DNA of 12,897 bases, from NCBI GenBank assembly GCA_009775195.1, contig VSPF01000086.1, positions 1-12,897 on the forward strand, read 5' to 3'. This DNA comes from Muribaculaceae bacterium. Lineage in GTDB: Bacteria > Bacteroidota > Bacteroidia > Bacteroidales > Muribaculaceae. The position numbers and the translations under genes were made by a program. Under the pieces are notes generated by a model that did not search any database, was not told where the DNA came from, and saw nothing but the letters and a program-made list of their open reading frames with translations. Position 1 is the first letter of the stretch, and each line of letters begins with the position of its first letter. This document shows positions 1-7,120 of this stretch, one piece after another.

Positions 1-24
1 AATTAGGCTTTTCAAATCCAAAAG

Positions 25-55
25 TTGAATTCTTCCGAAGATTACACTAATTTTG
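25..55 (+). promoter_or_regulatory. Bacteroidota-type promoter upstream of manC (P1)
   Basis: The -33-like TTG at 25-27 is followed, after 20 nt, by a perfect TAnnTTTG -7 element (TAATTTTG, 48-55) and then GCA. This is the arrangement known for the Bacteroidota primary sigma factor. Transcription would start near 62, giving a leader of about 90 nt that contains the dyad at 83-106. A second, poorer candidate (TTTG at 101-104, 19 nt, TAATTTAG at 124-131) would give a leader of only about 16 nt. Confidence 0.65.
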
Positions 56-82
56 CACTTGCCAGTTGACTCTGCATTTCGG

Positions 83-106
83 GGCATAATCTCGTGAGAT
101 TTTGCC
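83..106. repeat. Near-perfect dyad between the two candidate manC promoters
   Basis: GGCA, one mismatch, AATCTC, GT, GAGATT, one mismatch, TGCC: ten paired positions around a 2-nt centre. The centre is too tight for a good RNA loop, so a dimeric protein site is more likely than an RNA hairpin. It overlaps the -33 part of the second candidate promoter. No regulator is identified. Confidence 0.4.
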
Positions 107-153
107 ATGTCGTAGAAATTTTGTAATTTAGCAAATTAATAATACAAACTACG

Positions 154-1245
154 ATGGAAAATAACAAGCACCGTTATTGCGTGATAATGTGCGGCGGCAT
201 CGGTAGCCGTTTCTGGCCCTACAGCCGTGCACGCCTGCCAAAGCAGTTTATAGACTTTCTCGGCACGGGCCGTACCCTGCTGCAGATGAGTTATGACCGT
301 ATACGCAACCTGATACCGGCTTCCAATATATTGATAATGACCAACGAGCGCTATGCCGACCTTGTGGCAGAGCAATTGCCCGAAGTTACTGCCGACCAGA
401 TACTATTCGAGCCGGCGCGGCGCAATACCGCTCCCTGCATAGCGTGGGCTGCATGGCATATCGTGGCGCGTGACCCCGAGGCTTCGATGATTGTCACCCC
501 TGCCGACCATGTGATTACTCGTGAGAAGCTGTTTGAAGAAAGCGTTTTAGCTGGTTTTGACTTTGTAGACCGCAACAATGCCTTGCTGACATTCGGTATT
601 ACTCCCTCGCGCCCCGAGACAGGCTATGGTTATATACAAATCGGAGAGCCGGCAGAGGGCGATATCAGCAAGGTAAAGACTTTTACCGAAAAACCCGACC
701 TCGAACTGGCGAAAGTGTTTGTCGCATCGGGTGAGTTTTTCTGGAACTCGGGCATATTCCTGTGGCGTGCCACGGCCATACGCGAGGCAATACACCGCTA
801 TGTTCCCGACATAGCCACTGTTTTCGACAGTGCCGACAAGTCGGTATATCTCGACCCTGAGGCCGAGAAGGCATTTATCGCCAATGCTTTCCCGTCGTGT
901 ATGAGCATATCGATAGACTACTCGGTGATGGAAAAGGCCGACAATGTATATGTAGAGACGGTGACCTTCGGCTGGAATGACCTGGGCACGTGGAGCGCGC
1001 TTTTCGACCTCTCGCCCAAAAACAGCGAGGAAAATGTGACGCAAAACTGCAATGTGCTGTCGTATAACAGCCGTGGCAATATCTTTGCCGTGCGTGGCGA
1101 GAAACTGGTAGTAGTCGACGGGCTCGAAGACTATATTGTCAGCGATGCCGACGGAGTGTTGCTGATATGCCCCAAGGCTCACGAGCAAGAAATCAAACGC
1201 ATGGTCAATGATGCCAAGCTCAAGTTTGGCGACCGCTTTGAATGA
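154..1245 (+). CDS. manC: Mannose-1-phosphate guanylyltransferase (GDP-mannose pyrophosphorylase)
   Basis: This 363-residue protein should make GDP-mannose from mannose-1-phosphate and GTP in the cytoplasm. GDP-mannose supplies mannose, fucose and related sugars to surface glycans. Seen in the sequence: the nucleotidyltransferase signature GGIGSRFWPYSR at 14-25, followed by PKQF at 29-32; PADH at 116-119, where the metal-binding Asp is expected; FTEKP at 177-181; and FWNSGIF at 196-202. All are hallmarks of the type II GMP family. The length fits the stand-alone enzyme, because the C-terminal phosphomannose isomerase domain of bifunctional ManC/AlgA proteins is absent. The ATG follows an AT-rich leader with no Shine-Dalgarno sequence, as is usual in this phylum. 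argS follows 61 bp downstream on the same strand without a clear terminator. The family call is firm; the symbol manC (versus gmp or rfbM) is a naming choice. Confidence 0.93.
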   Translation: MENNKHRYCVIMCGGIGSRFWPYSRARLPKQFIDFLGTGRTLLQMSYDRIRNLIPASNILIMTNERYADLVAEQLPEVTADQILFEPARRNTAPCIAWAAWHIVARDPEASMIVTPADHVITREKLFEESVLAGFDFVDRNNALLTFGITPSRPETGYGYIQIGEPAEGDISKVKTFTEKPDLELAKVFVASGEFFWNSGIFLWRATAIREAIHRYVPDIATVFDSADKSVYLDPEAEKAFIANAFPSCMSISIDYSVMEKADNVYVETVTFGWNDLGTWSALFDLSPKNSEENVTQNCNVLSYNSRGNIFAVRGEKLVVVDGLEDYIVSDADGVLLICPKAHEQEIKRMVNDAKLKFGDRFE

Positions 1246-1306
1246 ACAGGGAGGCAAAACTGCCTGAAAAAATTAAAAAACTACGTAATTTAGAAAAACA
1301 GCATAT

Positions 1307-3091
1307 ATGTCGATTGACAAAGTAATATCAACCGCCGTGAGCAAGGCGGTCAAAGAACTCTACGGCATCGACACGCCGTCGGATAGCATAGTGCCCCAGG
1401 CGACCCGCAAGGAATTTGAGGGCAATCTTACCGTGATGGTCTTCCCGTGGGTCAAGGCAGCCCGCAAGGCCCCCGAGGCCGTCGGTAACGAGATAGGCAA
1501 CTGGCTCGTAGCCAACGAGCCGGCCGTGTCGGGCTTCAATGTTGTAAAGGGCTTCCTCAATATTGTGATTACACCCACGTATTGGAATGGTGTCCTTGCC
1601 AACATCGCAGCCGACGAGGCTTGGGGTACGAAGCCTGTCACCGACGAGAGTCCGCTGGTGATGGTGGAATATTCTTCTCCCAACACCAATAAGCCCCTCC
1701 ACCTTGGCCACCTGCGCAACATATTGCTTGGCAGCAGTCTTTCGAAAATCCTCGAGGCATGTGGCAACAAGGTTGTAAAGACCAATATCGTAAACGACCG
1801 AGGCATACATATCTGCAAGTCGATGCTTGCATGGCAGCGCTGGTTCGACGGCGCCACGCCCGAGAGCGCGTCAATCAAGGGCGACCACCTTGTCGGTGAT
1901 TGCTACGTGGCTTTCGACAAGCACTATAAGGCCGAGCTCAAGGCTCTCAAAGAGCAGGGCATGAGCGACGAAGAGGCCGAGGCTGCATCGACGGTCATGG
2001 CCGAAGCTCGAGCCATGCTGCGCAAGTGGGAAGATGGCGACCCCGAGGTGCGCGCCCTGTGGGCTAAGATGAACGAGTGGGTATATGCCGGCTTCGATGA
2101 GACTTACAAACGTATGGGCGTCGGCTTCGACAAAATCTACTATGAGTCGCAGACCTATCTCGACGGCAAGGCCAAGGTGCTCGAAGGTCTTGAAAAAGGT
2201 GTGCTCTATCGTCGCGAGGACGGCTCGGTGTGGGCCGACCTGCGCCAGGATGGCCTCGACGAGAAGTTGCTGCTGCGCAGCGACGGCACATCGGTGTATA
2301 TGACCCAGGATATCGGTACGGCCAAGCAGCGTTTTGACGACTATCCCATCGACAAGCTGCTTTATGTTGTCGGTAACGAGCATAACTACCACTTCCAGGT
2401 TCTTGCCATCATCCTCGACCGCCTCGGTTTCAAGTGGGGCAAAGACCTTGTGCACTTCAGCTACGGCATGGTCGAGCTCCCCGAGGGCAAGATGAAGAGC
2501 CGCGAAGGCACAGTAGTAGACGCCGACGACCTCATGGCCGAGATGGTGGCCACCGCCAAAGATGTCGCCACACAGCTCGGCAAGACTGACGGCCTTAGCG
2601 AGGCCGAGGTCGACAACATTGCCGAGACCGTAGGCATGGGTGCGCTCAAGTACTTCCTTCTCAAGGTCGACCCTCGCAAGAATATGACCTTCAACCCCAA
2701 GGAGTCGATAGACTTCAACGGCAATACGGGGCCTTTCATACAATATACCTACGCCCGCATCCAGTCTGTTCTCCGCAAGGCGGCGGAGGCCGGTTTCGAG
2801 CCTGTAGACTACAGCAAGGTCGAGCCTAACGAGCGTGAAATCGCCCTCATACAGCGCCTTGGCGATTTCCCGTCGGTTGTTGCCGAGGCCGGTCGCAGCT
2901 ATTCGCCGGCCCTGATTGCCAATTATGCCTATGACCTGACTAAGGAGTATAACCAGTTCTACCACGACTGCTCAATCCTCAAGGATGCGCGCGAGGTATG
3001 TTCGCTCCGCACAGCCCTGTCGGTTGCCACGGCACGTACAATCCGCACGGCCCTCGGGCTGCTCGGCATCAATGTCGTAGAACGTATGTAA
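1307..3091 (+). CDS. argS: Arginyl-tRNA synthetase
   Basis: Class I aminoacyl-tRNA synthetase that charges tRNA-Arg with arginine in the cytoplasm. It is 594 residues long, the usual bacterial ArgS size. In order: an N-terminal Add1-like domain (about 1-105) that contacts the tRNA D-loop; the catalytic Rossmann fold with EYSSPNTNKPLHLGHLRN starting near 121, carrying the HIGH-type motif HLGH at 132-135; the KMSK-type motif KMKSRE at 395-400; and a helical DALR anticodon-binding domain from about residue 470 to the end, with GPFIQYTYAR at its entry. The start ATG is preceded by an A-rich leader. The stop is 25 nt before the next gene, so co-transcription with it is likely. The same window holds two genes for tRNA-Arg(ACG), a substrate of this enzyme, but they are 4 kb away on the other strand with their own promoter. 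Confidence 0.97.
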   Translation: MSIDKVISTAVSKAVKELYGIDTPSDSIVPQATRKEFEGNLTVMVFPWVKAARKAPEAVGNEIGNWLVANEPAVSGFNVVKGFLNIVITPTYWNGVLANIAADEAWGTKPVTDESPLVMVEYSSPNTNKPLHLGHLRNILLGSSLSKILEACGNKVVKTNIVNDRGIHICKSMLAWQRWFDGATPESASIKGDHLVGDCYVAFDKHYKAELKALKEQGMSDEEAEAASTVMAEARAMLRKWEDGDPEVRALWAKMNEWVYAGFDETYKRMGVGFDKIYYESQTYLDGKAKVLEGLEKGVLYRREDGSVWADLRQDGLDEKLLLRSDGTSVYMTQDIGTAKQRFDDYPIDKLLYVVGNEHNYHFQVLAIILDRLGFKWGKDLVHFSYGMVELPEGKMKSREGTVVDADDLMAEMVATAKDVATQLGKTDGLSEAEVDNIAETVGMGALKYFLLKVDPRKNMTFNPKESIDFNGNTGPFIQYTYARIQSVLRKAAEAGFEPVDYSKVEPNEREIALIQRLGDFPSVVAEAGRSYSPALIANYAYDLTKEYNQFYHDCSILKDAREVCSLRTALSVATARTIRTALGLLGINVVERM

Positions 3092-3116
3092 ATTTAGAAC
3101 CAAAATAACTACTACA

Positions 3117-3839
3117 ATGTACAACAACCAGTATCAGGGACAAGACCGATATGGTTTCACTCCCCTCGACGGTGGTCGCAGCCTGGTCAACACAGTAAGC
3201 TCGACCATGAAGCGCGTCTATTTCAAGATGACGCTTGCTCTTATCGTGACAGCATTAACCGCTCTTGGCTGCGCCAATAACGGCTTCCTGGAGTTTATGT
3301 ATGCCAACTCTTGGATGATGTGGGTACTCATCATTGCCGAGTTCGGCCTTGTGTTCGGCATCTCGGCCGGCATCAACAAGATGAGCAGCACCATAGCTAC
3401 GGCCCTCTTCTATCTCTTTGCCGTGGTCAATGGCTTGATGCTTAGCTCAATCTTCGTGGTCTATAGCCCGACTGCCATTGTCAAGACATTCTTTATCACT
3501 GCCGGAACCTTTGGCGCGATGAGTGTATATGGCTATTTCACGAGCCAGGATTTGTCGAAGATTGGGTCGTACCTCTTTATGGCCCTGATTGGCTTGATTA
3601 TAGCCTCGTTGGTCAACATCTTCCTGCATAGCTCGACTCTCGACTGGATTGTGTCGATAGCCGGCGTGCTGATTTTTATTGGCCTTACGGCATGGGATAC
3701 CCAGCAAATCAAGGCTATGGCGCAGGCTGCACCACAGGACTCCGTAGGACGTCTGGCAACGCTCGGTGCCCTGTCGCTCTATCTCGACTTTATCAACCTC
3801 TTCCTCTACCTGCTCCGTATTTTCGGAAATAGGGATTGA
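3117..3839 (+). CDS. Bax inhibitor-1/YccA family membrane protein
   Basis: A 240-residue integral membrane protein of the BI-1 (TMBIM/YccA) family. After a polar, Asn/Gln/Tyr-rich N-terminus (1-30), about seven hydrophobic spans can be read near 34-53, 66-86, 92-115, 121-140, 150-170, 175-192 and 216-234. The late segment LTAWDTQQIK (190-199) and the final span SLYLDFINLFLYLLRI are the family's most typical stretches. They carry Asp194 and Asp224, candidates for the conserved acidic pair that controls ion leak in characterised homologues. Family members act as pH-sensitive calcium-leak channels or modulate membrane protease quality control; which applies here cannot be told. It lies 25 bp after argS. 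A large palindromic element starts about 23 bp after its stop and may end the transcript. Confidence 0.92.
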   Translation: MYNNQYQGQDRYGFTPLDGGRSLVNTVSSTMKRVYFKMTLALIVTALTALGCANNGFLEFMYANSWMMWVLIIAEFGLVFGISAGINKMSSTIATALFYLFAVVNGLMLSSIFVVYSPTAIVKTFFITAGTFGAMSVYGYFTSQDLSKIGSYLFMALIGLIIASLVNIFLHSSTLDWIVSIAGVLIFIGLTAWDTQQIKAMAQAAPQDSVGRLATLGALSLYLDFINLFLYLLRIFGNRD

Positions 3840-3861
3840 TAGGCCATTACGTTTTAAAAGA

Positions 3862-4084
3862 GTTCCGTTCTATCTAATGGGTCCTCGGAGAGGACATTAT
3901 TATGGTTAACCCCACGATTATTCGTGGGGAACATTAGAAACGGAAACAAAGAAATCCTCGGAGAGGATGCAATTGATTGGGAACAATCGTTTGCGACCTC
4001 TCCGAGGTCATTCTCTGCTTAGGGCATCTCTCCCACCCCACGAATAATCGTGGGGGTAACAACAATTGCGTCGTCTCCGACGAC
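3862..4084. repeat. Nested palindromic intergenic element (three hairpin pairs, mirror order)
   Basis: The element reads A-B-C-D-C'-B'-A'. A (3881-3895), C (3954-3968), C' (3995-4009) and A' (4070-4084) are versions of one 15-nt hairpin with a 6-bp stem and a GGA loop (TCC in the primed, inverted copies). B (3910-3929) and B' (4036-4055) are exact reverse complements of each other, each an 8-bp CCCCACGA stem with a 4-nt loop. D (3969-3994) is an imperfect hairpin with a closing G-C pair and a GGAA loop. The gaps between A and B and between B' and A' are both 14 nt. Positions 3863-3869 plus 3873-3879 also pair exactly with 3939-3945 plus 3932-3938, enclosing A and B. It may be a MITE-like or REP/BIME-like repeat, or a structured RNA; no transposase is nearby. 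Confidence 0.8.
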
Positions 4085-4133
4085 TTGCCGCTTTCGCACG
4101 ATTTTCATTCTCATAATCACAATAGTTCCCTCG

Positions 4134-5483
4134 GTGCTACAGTTTTTTCGCGATTATACAGCTTGTTACAAGTCGATACTCCGATTGGCTTTCCCTCTGC
4201 TGCTTGGCCAGTTGGGCAATATTGCCGTGAGCTTTGCCGACAATATAATGGTGGGGCATTATTCGACCGATGCCCTCGCCTCGGCCTCGTTTGTCAACAA
4301 TACCTTCAACGTTGCCATTATGGCAGTACTTGGCTTTACCTATGGACTGACGCCGCTGATAGGTGCGATGTATGTTCGCGGAGACCATGACCGGATAGGC
4401 CGCACAGTGCGTCTGGGGCTGGTGGTCAATGCTGTCTTCACGCTCGTCGTGCTGGCATTGATGACGGTATTCTATTTCAATCTCGACAAGTTGGGGCAGC
4501 CCGAGCATTTGTTGCCGATTATCAGACCCTACTATCTGACGGTGTTGTCGGGCATAATATTTGTGTCGGTGTTCAATGTGCTGTCGCAGTGGAGCTTTGC
4601 CATAGGGCGCACGGGCCTGCCGACATGGATAGTGCTGAGTGCCAACGCCCTCAATGTGGTCGGCAATTACGCGCTGATATATGGTCATTGGGGCGCGCCC
4701 GAGCTCGGACTGCTCGGGGCAGGGTATAGCACGCTCGGGGCGAGGGTACTGTGCGCCGTTGTGCTGGCACTCTTCTTTTTCCGCGCCCCGTACGCGCGTG
4801 ATTATCAATACGGATTTTTCCATGGCCGCAGACAGGCAGGCGAGGTCGGCAAGATTATCACCACGGGCTTCCCTGTGTCGATGCAGATGACATTTGAGAC
4901 GGCGGCATTTTCGGGCGCAGCGATTTTTGCCGGGTGGCTCGGCGCGATATCTCTGGCGGCATTCCAGATAGTTGTTATCAGCGGCATGTTCGGCTTCTGT
5001 ATCTACTATAGCCTCGGTGCGGCCATGGCAATCGACGTGAGCCATGCTGCAGGCAAGGCCGACAATGCCGGTATGCGCCGCTATGCCTGGGCCGGGTATC
5101 ACATAATGCTTGTCACCATGGCAATGGTGTGCTGCCTGTTCCTGTTTGCCGGCGATGTGATAATGAGGGCCTTTACCGACGATGCCGAGGTAATAGCGTT
5201 GGCGGTGACGCTCTTGGTGCCGATGGCCCTATACCAGGCCGGCGATGCCACGCAGATTACTTTTGCCAATGCCTTGCGCGGTACGTTGAAGGTCATGCCG
5301 ATGCTCTATATTGCCTTTGTGAGCTATATCGTGGTCGGGTTGCCGGTCACATGGGCCATGGCCTTCCCTTGCGGAATGGGCCTTTATGGTATAGTGCTTA
5401 GTTTCTCGGTATGCCTGATGCTGGCGGCTGTGCTCTATTTTATATTCTTCCTCAGGGCTACTCAGCGCAAATTGCGCGGATGA
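4134..5483 (+). CDS. MATE-family multidrug/metabolite efflux transporter
   Basis: A polytopic membrane protein of the multi-antimicrobial extrusion family, which exports organic cations or other compounds by Na+ or H+ antiport. The N-terminal core (FRDYTACYKSILRLAFPLLL, then GQLGNIAVSFADNIMVGHY) matches the first MATE helix and the DNIMVG motif. About twelve hydrophobic spans follow to the basic C-terminus. The substrate is unknown. The start is the problem: no ATG occurs in frame before the conserved region. The open frame runs back to a stop at 4020-4022 and offers only GTG codons, at 4050 (inside hairpin B' of the palindromic element, giving 477 residues) and at 4134 (449 residues, the usual MATE length). 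I chose 4134. The 28 extra residues of the longer form would be coded mostly by the repeat. The 3' end overlaps xerD by 22 bp, tail to tail. Confidence 0.85.
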   Translation: MLQFFRDYTACYKSILRLAFPLLLGQLGNIAVSFADNIMVGHYSTDALASASFVNNTFNVAIMAVLGFTYGLTPLIGAMYVRGDHDRIGRTVRLGLVVNAVFTLVVLALMTVFYFNLDKLGQPEHLLPIIRPYYLTVLSGIIFVSVFNVLSQWSFAIGRTGLPTWIVLSANALNVVGNYALIYGHWGAPELGLLGAGYSTLGARVLCAVVLALFFFRAPYARDYQYGFFHGRRQAGEVGKIITTGFPVSMQMTFETAAFSGAAIFAGWLGAISLAAFQIVVISGMFGFCIYYSLGAAMAIDVSHAAGKADNAGMRRYAWAGYHIMLVTMAMVCCLFLFAGDVIMRAFTDDAEVIALAVTLLVPMALYQAGDATQITFANALRGTLKVMPMLYIAFVSYIVVGLPVTWAMAFPCGMGLYGIVLSFSVCLMLAAVLYFIFFLRATQRKLRG

Positions 5484-6364
5484 TGCAATAGGATTTCCTC
5501 GCGCAGGCGTGTATTGTCGAGGTGTAGGTAGATTTCTGTCGTGGCTATGCTCTCGTGGCCGAGCATCTGCTGTATGGCCCTGAGGTTGGCTCCGCCCTCG
5601 AGCAGGTGGGTGGCGAATGAATGGCGCAGGGTGTGGGGCGAGATTGTCTTGCGTATTCCGGCTTTCTCGGCCAGGTCGCGCACGATATAGAAAATCATGA
5701 CTCGCGTCAGGTGCGCGCCACGGCGGTTGTGGAAGAGATAGTCTTCCTCGCCTGGCTTAATTGGTGCACCTATGGCGTCTTGCTGTTTGAGATAATGGCG
5801 GATTTGTTCGACAGCCGCGTCGCTCATGGGCACCATGCGTTCCTTGCTACCCTTGCCCGACACGGTAAGGAAACCCTCGTCGAGAAATACTCGTCGGCGC
5901 TCGAGAGTGCACAGCTCGCTCACTCGCAGCCCCGAGCCATAGAGGGTCTCGATGATGGCGCGGTTGCGCCAGCCCAACGGGTCGTCATGGTCGCAGGCGG
6001 CGACCATGGCGTCGATTTCGTCGATTGTAAGCACTTCGGGCAGGTGGCGCCCGATAGCCGGGGCCTCGAACAAGGCCATGGGGTCGTCGGGGCGCACGTT
6101 GTCGATAGTTAGGAAGCGGAAGAATGACTTCAGTCCCGATATGATGCGGGCCTGTGAGCGTGGGGCTATGCCGGCGTCGTGGAGCTCGTAGATGAAATTT
6201 TCGAGGTGCTCGCGACTTACCTCTGCCGGCCTGACCTCGCTGCCCAGCCATGCGGCAAAGCGCTCTACGTCGGCAGTGTATGCCTGGCGGGTATTTTCGC
6301 TAAGTCCTCGCTCAAGCAACAGGTATGCCTGGTAATGCTTCAATATGACAGGAAAGGAGTCCAC
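5462..6364 (-). CDS. xerD: Site-specific tyrosine recombinase, XerD type
   Basis: A 300-residue tyrosine recombinase. It has the N-terminal SAM-like core-binding domain (about 5-90, with LLLERGLSENTRQAY) and the C-terminal catalytic domain. All catalytic residues are present: Arg147 (YGSGLRVSEL), Lys171 (GKGSKER), His244 and Arg247 (SPHTLRHSFATHLL), His270 (LGHESI) and the nucleophile Tyr279 (EIYLHLD). The protein fits the XerC/XerD class, which resolves chromosome dimers at dif with FtsK. Length and wording favour XerD over a phage or transposon integrase, and no element borders or cargo surround it. The start is GTG at 6362-6364, because an in-frame TAA lies three codons upstream and no ATG fits. 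DUF4294 lies 58 bp upstream on the same strand, so the two probably form one transcript. XerC versus XerD assignment is less sure than the family. Confidence 0.92.
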   Translation of the reverse strand: MDSFPVILKHYQAYLLLERGLSENTRQAYTADVERFAAWLGSEVRPAEVSREHLENFIYELHDAGIAPRSQARIISGLKSFFRFLTIDNVRPDDPMALFEAPAIGRHLPEVLTIDEIDAMVAACDHDDPLGWRNRAIIETLYGSGLRVSELCTLERRRVFLDEGFLTVSGKGSKERMVPMSDAAVEQIRHYLKQQDAIGAPIKPGEEDYLFHNRRGAHLTRVMIFYIVRDLAEKAGIRKTISPHTLRHSFATHLLEGGANLRAIQQMLGHESIATTEIYLHLDNTRLREEILLHHPRNLR

Positions 6365-6389
6365 GCCCGTTTAAATAGGTAGCAGCACT

Positions 6390-6420
6390 ATTCAACATTC
6401 AAAATTCCACATTCAACATT
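6390..6420. repeat. Short direct repeat ATTCAACATT in the DUF4294-xerD spacer
   Basis: ATTCAACATT occurs at 6390-6399 and 6411-6420, 21 nt apart, with a degenerate middle unit (ATTCAAAATT at 6397-6406). It fills much of the 58-bp spacer and directly abuts the DUF4294 stop. Function unknown. Confidence 0.5.
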
Positions 6421-6422
6421 AT

Positions 6423-7061
6423 TTACAGCGTTCCCTGCTCGACGCATCGTGCTATGCGGTCGAGGGTGGCGTCGTCTTTGTTCTTTTTAGGGCTGTAGCT
6501 GCTTTTGAGGCTTACGCCGAAGAGCTTGCCGAAGCCTTGCCAGAACGAGGCCCGGAACGACCCTAAGAACGCCTTGACAATATCGTAGCTCGACTGGTGC
6601 GTCTCGCGTTGTATGAGCTTGATGAGGACTTTGGCCTGGCGTTTCGAAAAACGTTTCAATACCGGTTTGTATTGCTCGAAGAGGGCCTTTTCCATATTCT
6701 TGAGGTATTCTTCGCGCTCTTTTTTGGTGTCGAAAGTCTCGATATACTCGTAGGTTTCGACCAGGGTCTCGGCAATCAGTTTTGCGTAGGGCAGGGTGAG
6801 TTTGACGTCGCGCACCGTGCGCCAAAAATATTCTTCCTGTTTCTTGTTTTTGAACTTCATGGGCGGATAGACCGTGAGTTCGCGCAGGAAGACGACTAAT
6901 ACAGTGTCGCCCTCGTCGTCGACGCGCCACGAATAGCCTCGGTAAGGGTTGCGGTGTACCGACGGCGTCGACTCGGCGAGTGCGCGCATTGCGGCCGGGT
7001 CGGCGGCTTCCATAGCCCCGACGCCAATCAATAATAATATGAGGGAGATAATGATACGCAT
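6423..7061 (-). CDS. DUF4294 domain-containing exported protein
   Basis: A 212-residue protein with a hydrophobic N-terminus (about residues 2-17, MRIIISLILLLIGVGA then MEAAD), consistent with a signal peptide or membrane anchor. The body holds the stretch VYPPMKFKNKKQEEYFWRTV, then LPYAKLIAETLVETYEY, an acidic/basic helix region, and KAFLGSFRASFWQGFGKLFG followed by VSLKSSY. I recognise this as the DUF4294 family, which is confined to Bacteroidota and has no assigned function. There is no lipobox cysteine. The frame stays open upstream to 7139, but those codons run through the tRNA terminator and into the tRNA gene, so the ATG at 7059-7061 next to the hydrophobic stretch is the real start. 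It precedes xerD on the same strand. A shared role in the cell envelope or division would be guesswork. Confidence 0.88.
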   Translation of the reverse strand: MRIIISLILLLIGVGAMEAADPAAMRALAESTPSVHRNPYRGYSWRVDDEGDTVLVVFLRELTVYPPMKFKNKKQEEYFWRTVRDVKLTLPYAKLIAETLVETYEYIETFDTKKEREEYLKNMEKALFEQYKPVLKRFSKRQAKVLIKLIQRETHQSSYDIVKAFLGSFRASFWQGFGKLFGVSLKSSYSPKKNKDDATLDRIARCVEQGTL

Positions 7062-7076
7062 AATATAATCATTGCA

Positions 7077-7119
7077 ACAAAAAGAGCATCGGGGACAGTG
7101 ACGACCGAGATGCTCTTTT
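7077..7119 (-). terminator. Intrinsic terminator of the tRNA-Arg pair
   Basis: On the minus strand an 11-bp stem (AAAAGAGCATC, 7119-7109, with its complement at 7090-7080) ends in a run of five T. It starts 2 nt after the 3' end of the second-transcribed tRNA and ends 16 nt before the DUF4294 start. It therefore separates the tRNA transcript from the protein genes. Confidence 0.85.
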
Positions 7120-7120
7120 G

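Noticed and set aside
1252..1265. Small hairpin AGGCA/TGCCT between manC and argS considered as a terminator.
   Set aside because: The stem has only 5 bp and is followed by A-rich, not T-rich, sequence on the + strand.
1871..2965. Long open frame on the minus strand opposite argS (364 codons); similar ones at 547-1257, 4137-5102, 9541-10335 and 11847-12743.
   Set aside because: These lie antisense to clear, motif-complete genes and show no protein-family pattern. They arise from GC-rich third positions on the coding strand.
3881..4084. CRISPR array considered for the repeated hairpins.
   Set aside because: The units are only 15-20 nt, alternate in orientation, are not separated by constant-length spacers, and no cas genes are present.
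3977..4390. A 137-codon + strand frame overlapping the palindromic element and the MATE start.
   Set aside because: Its sequence is the hairpin DNA read through, then MATE codons out of frame. It shows no domain, and the MATE frame is clearly the coding one.
5462..6364. Integrase of an integrative element.
   Set aside because: No attachment duplications, excisionase, mobilisation or cargo genes are nearby. The protein reads as XerC/XerD and its neighbours are core genes.
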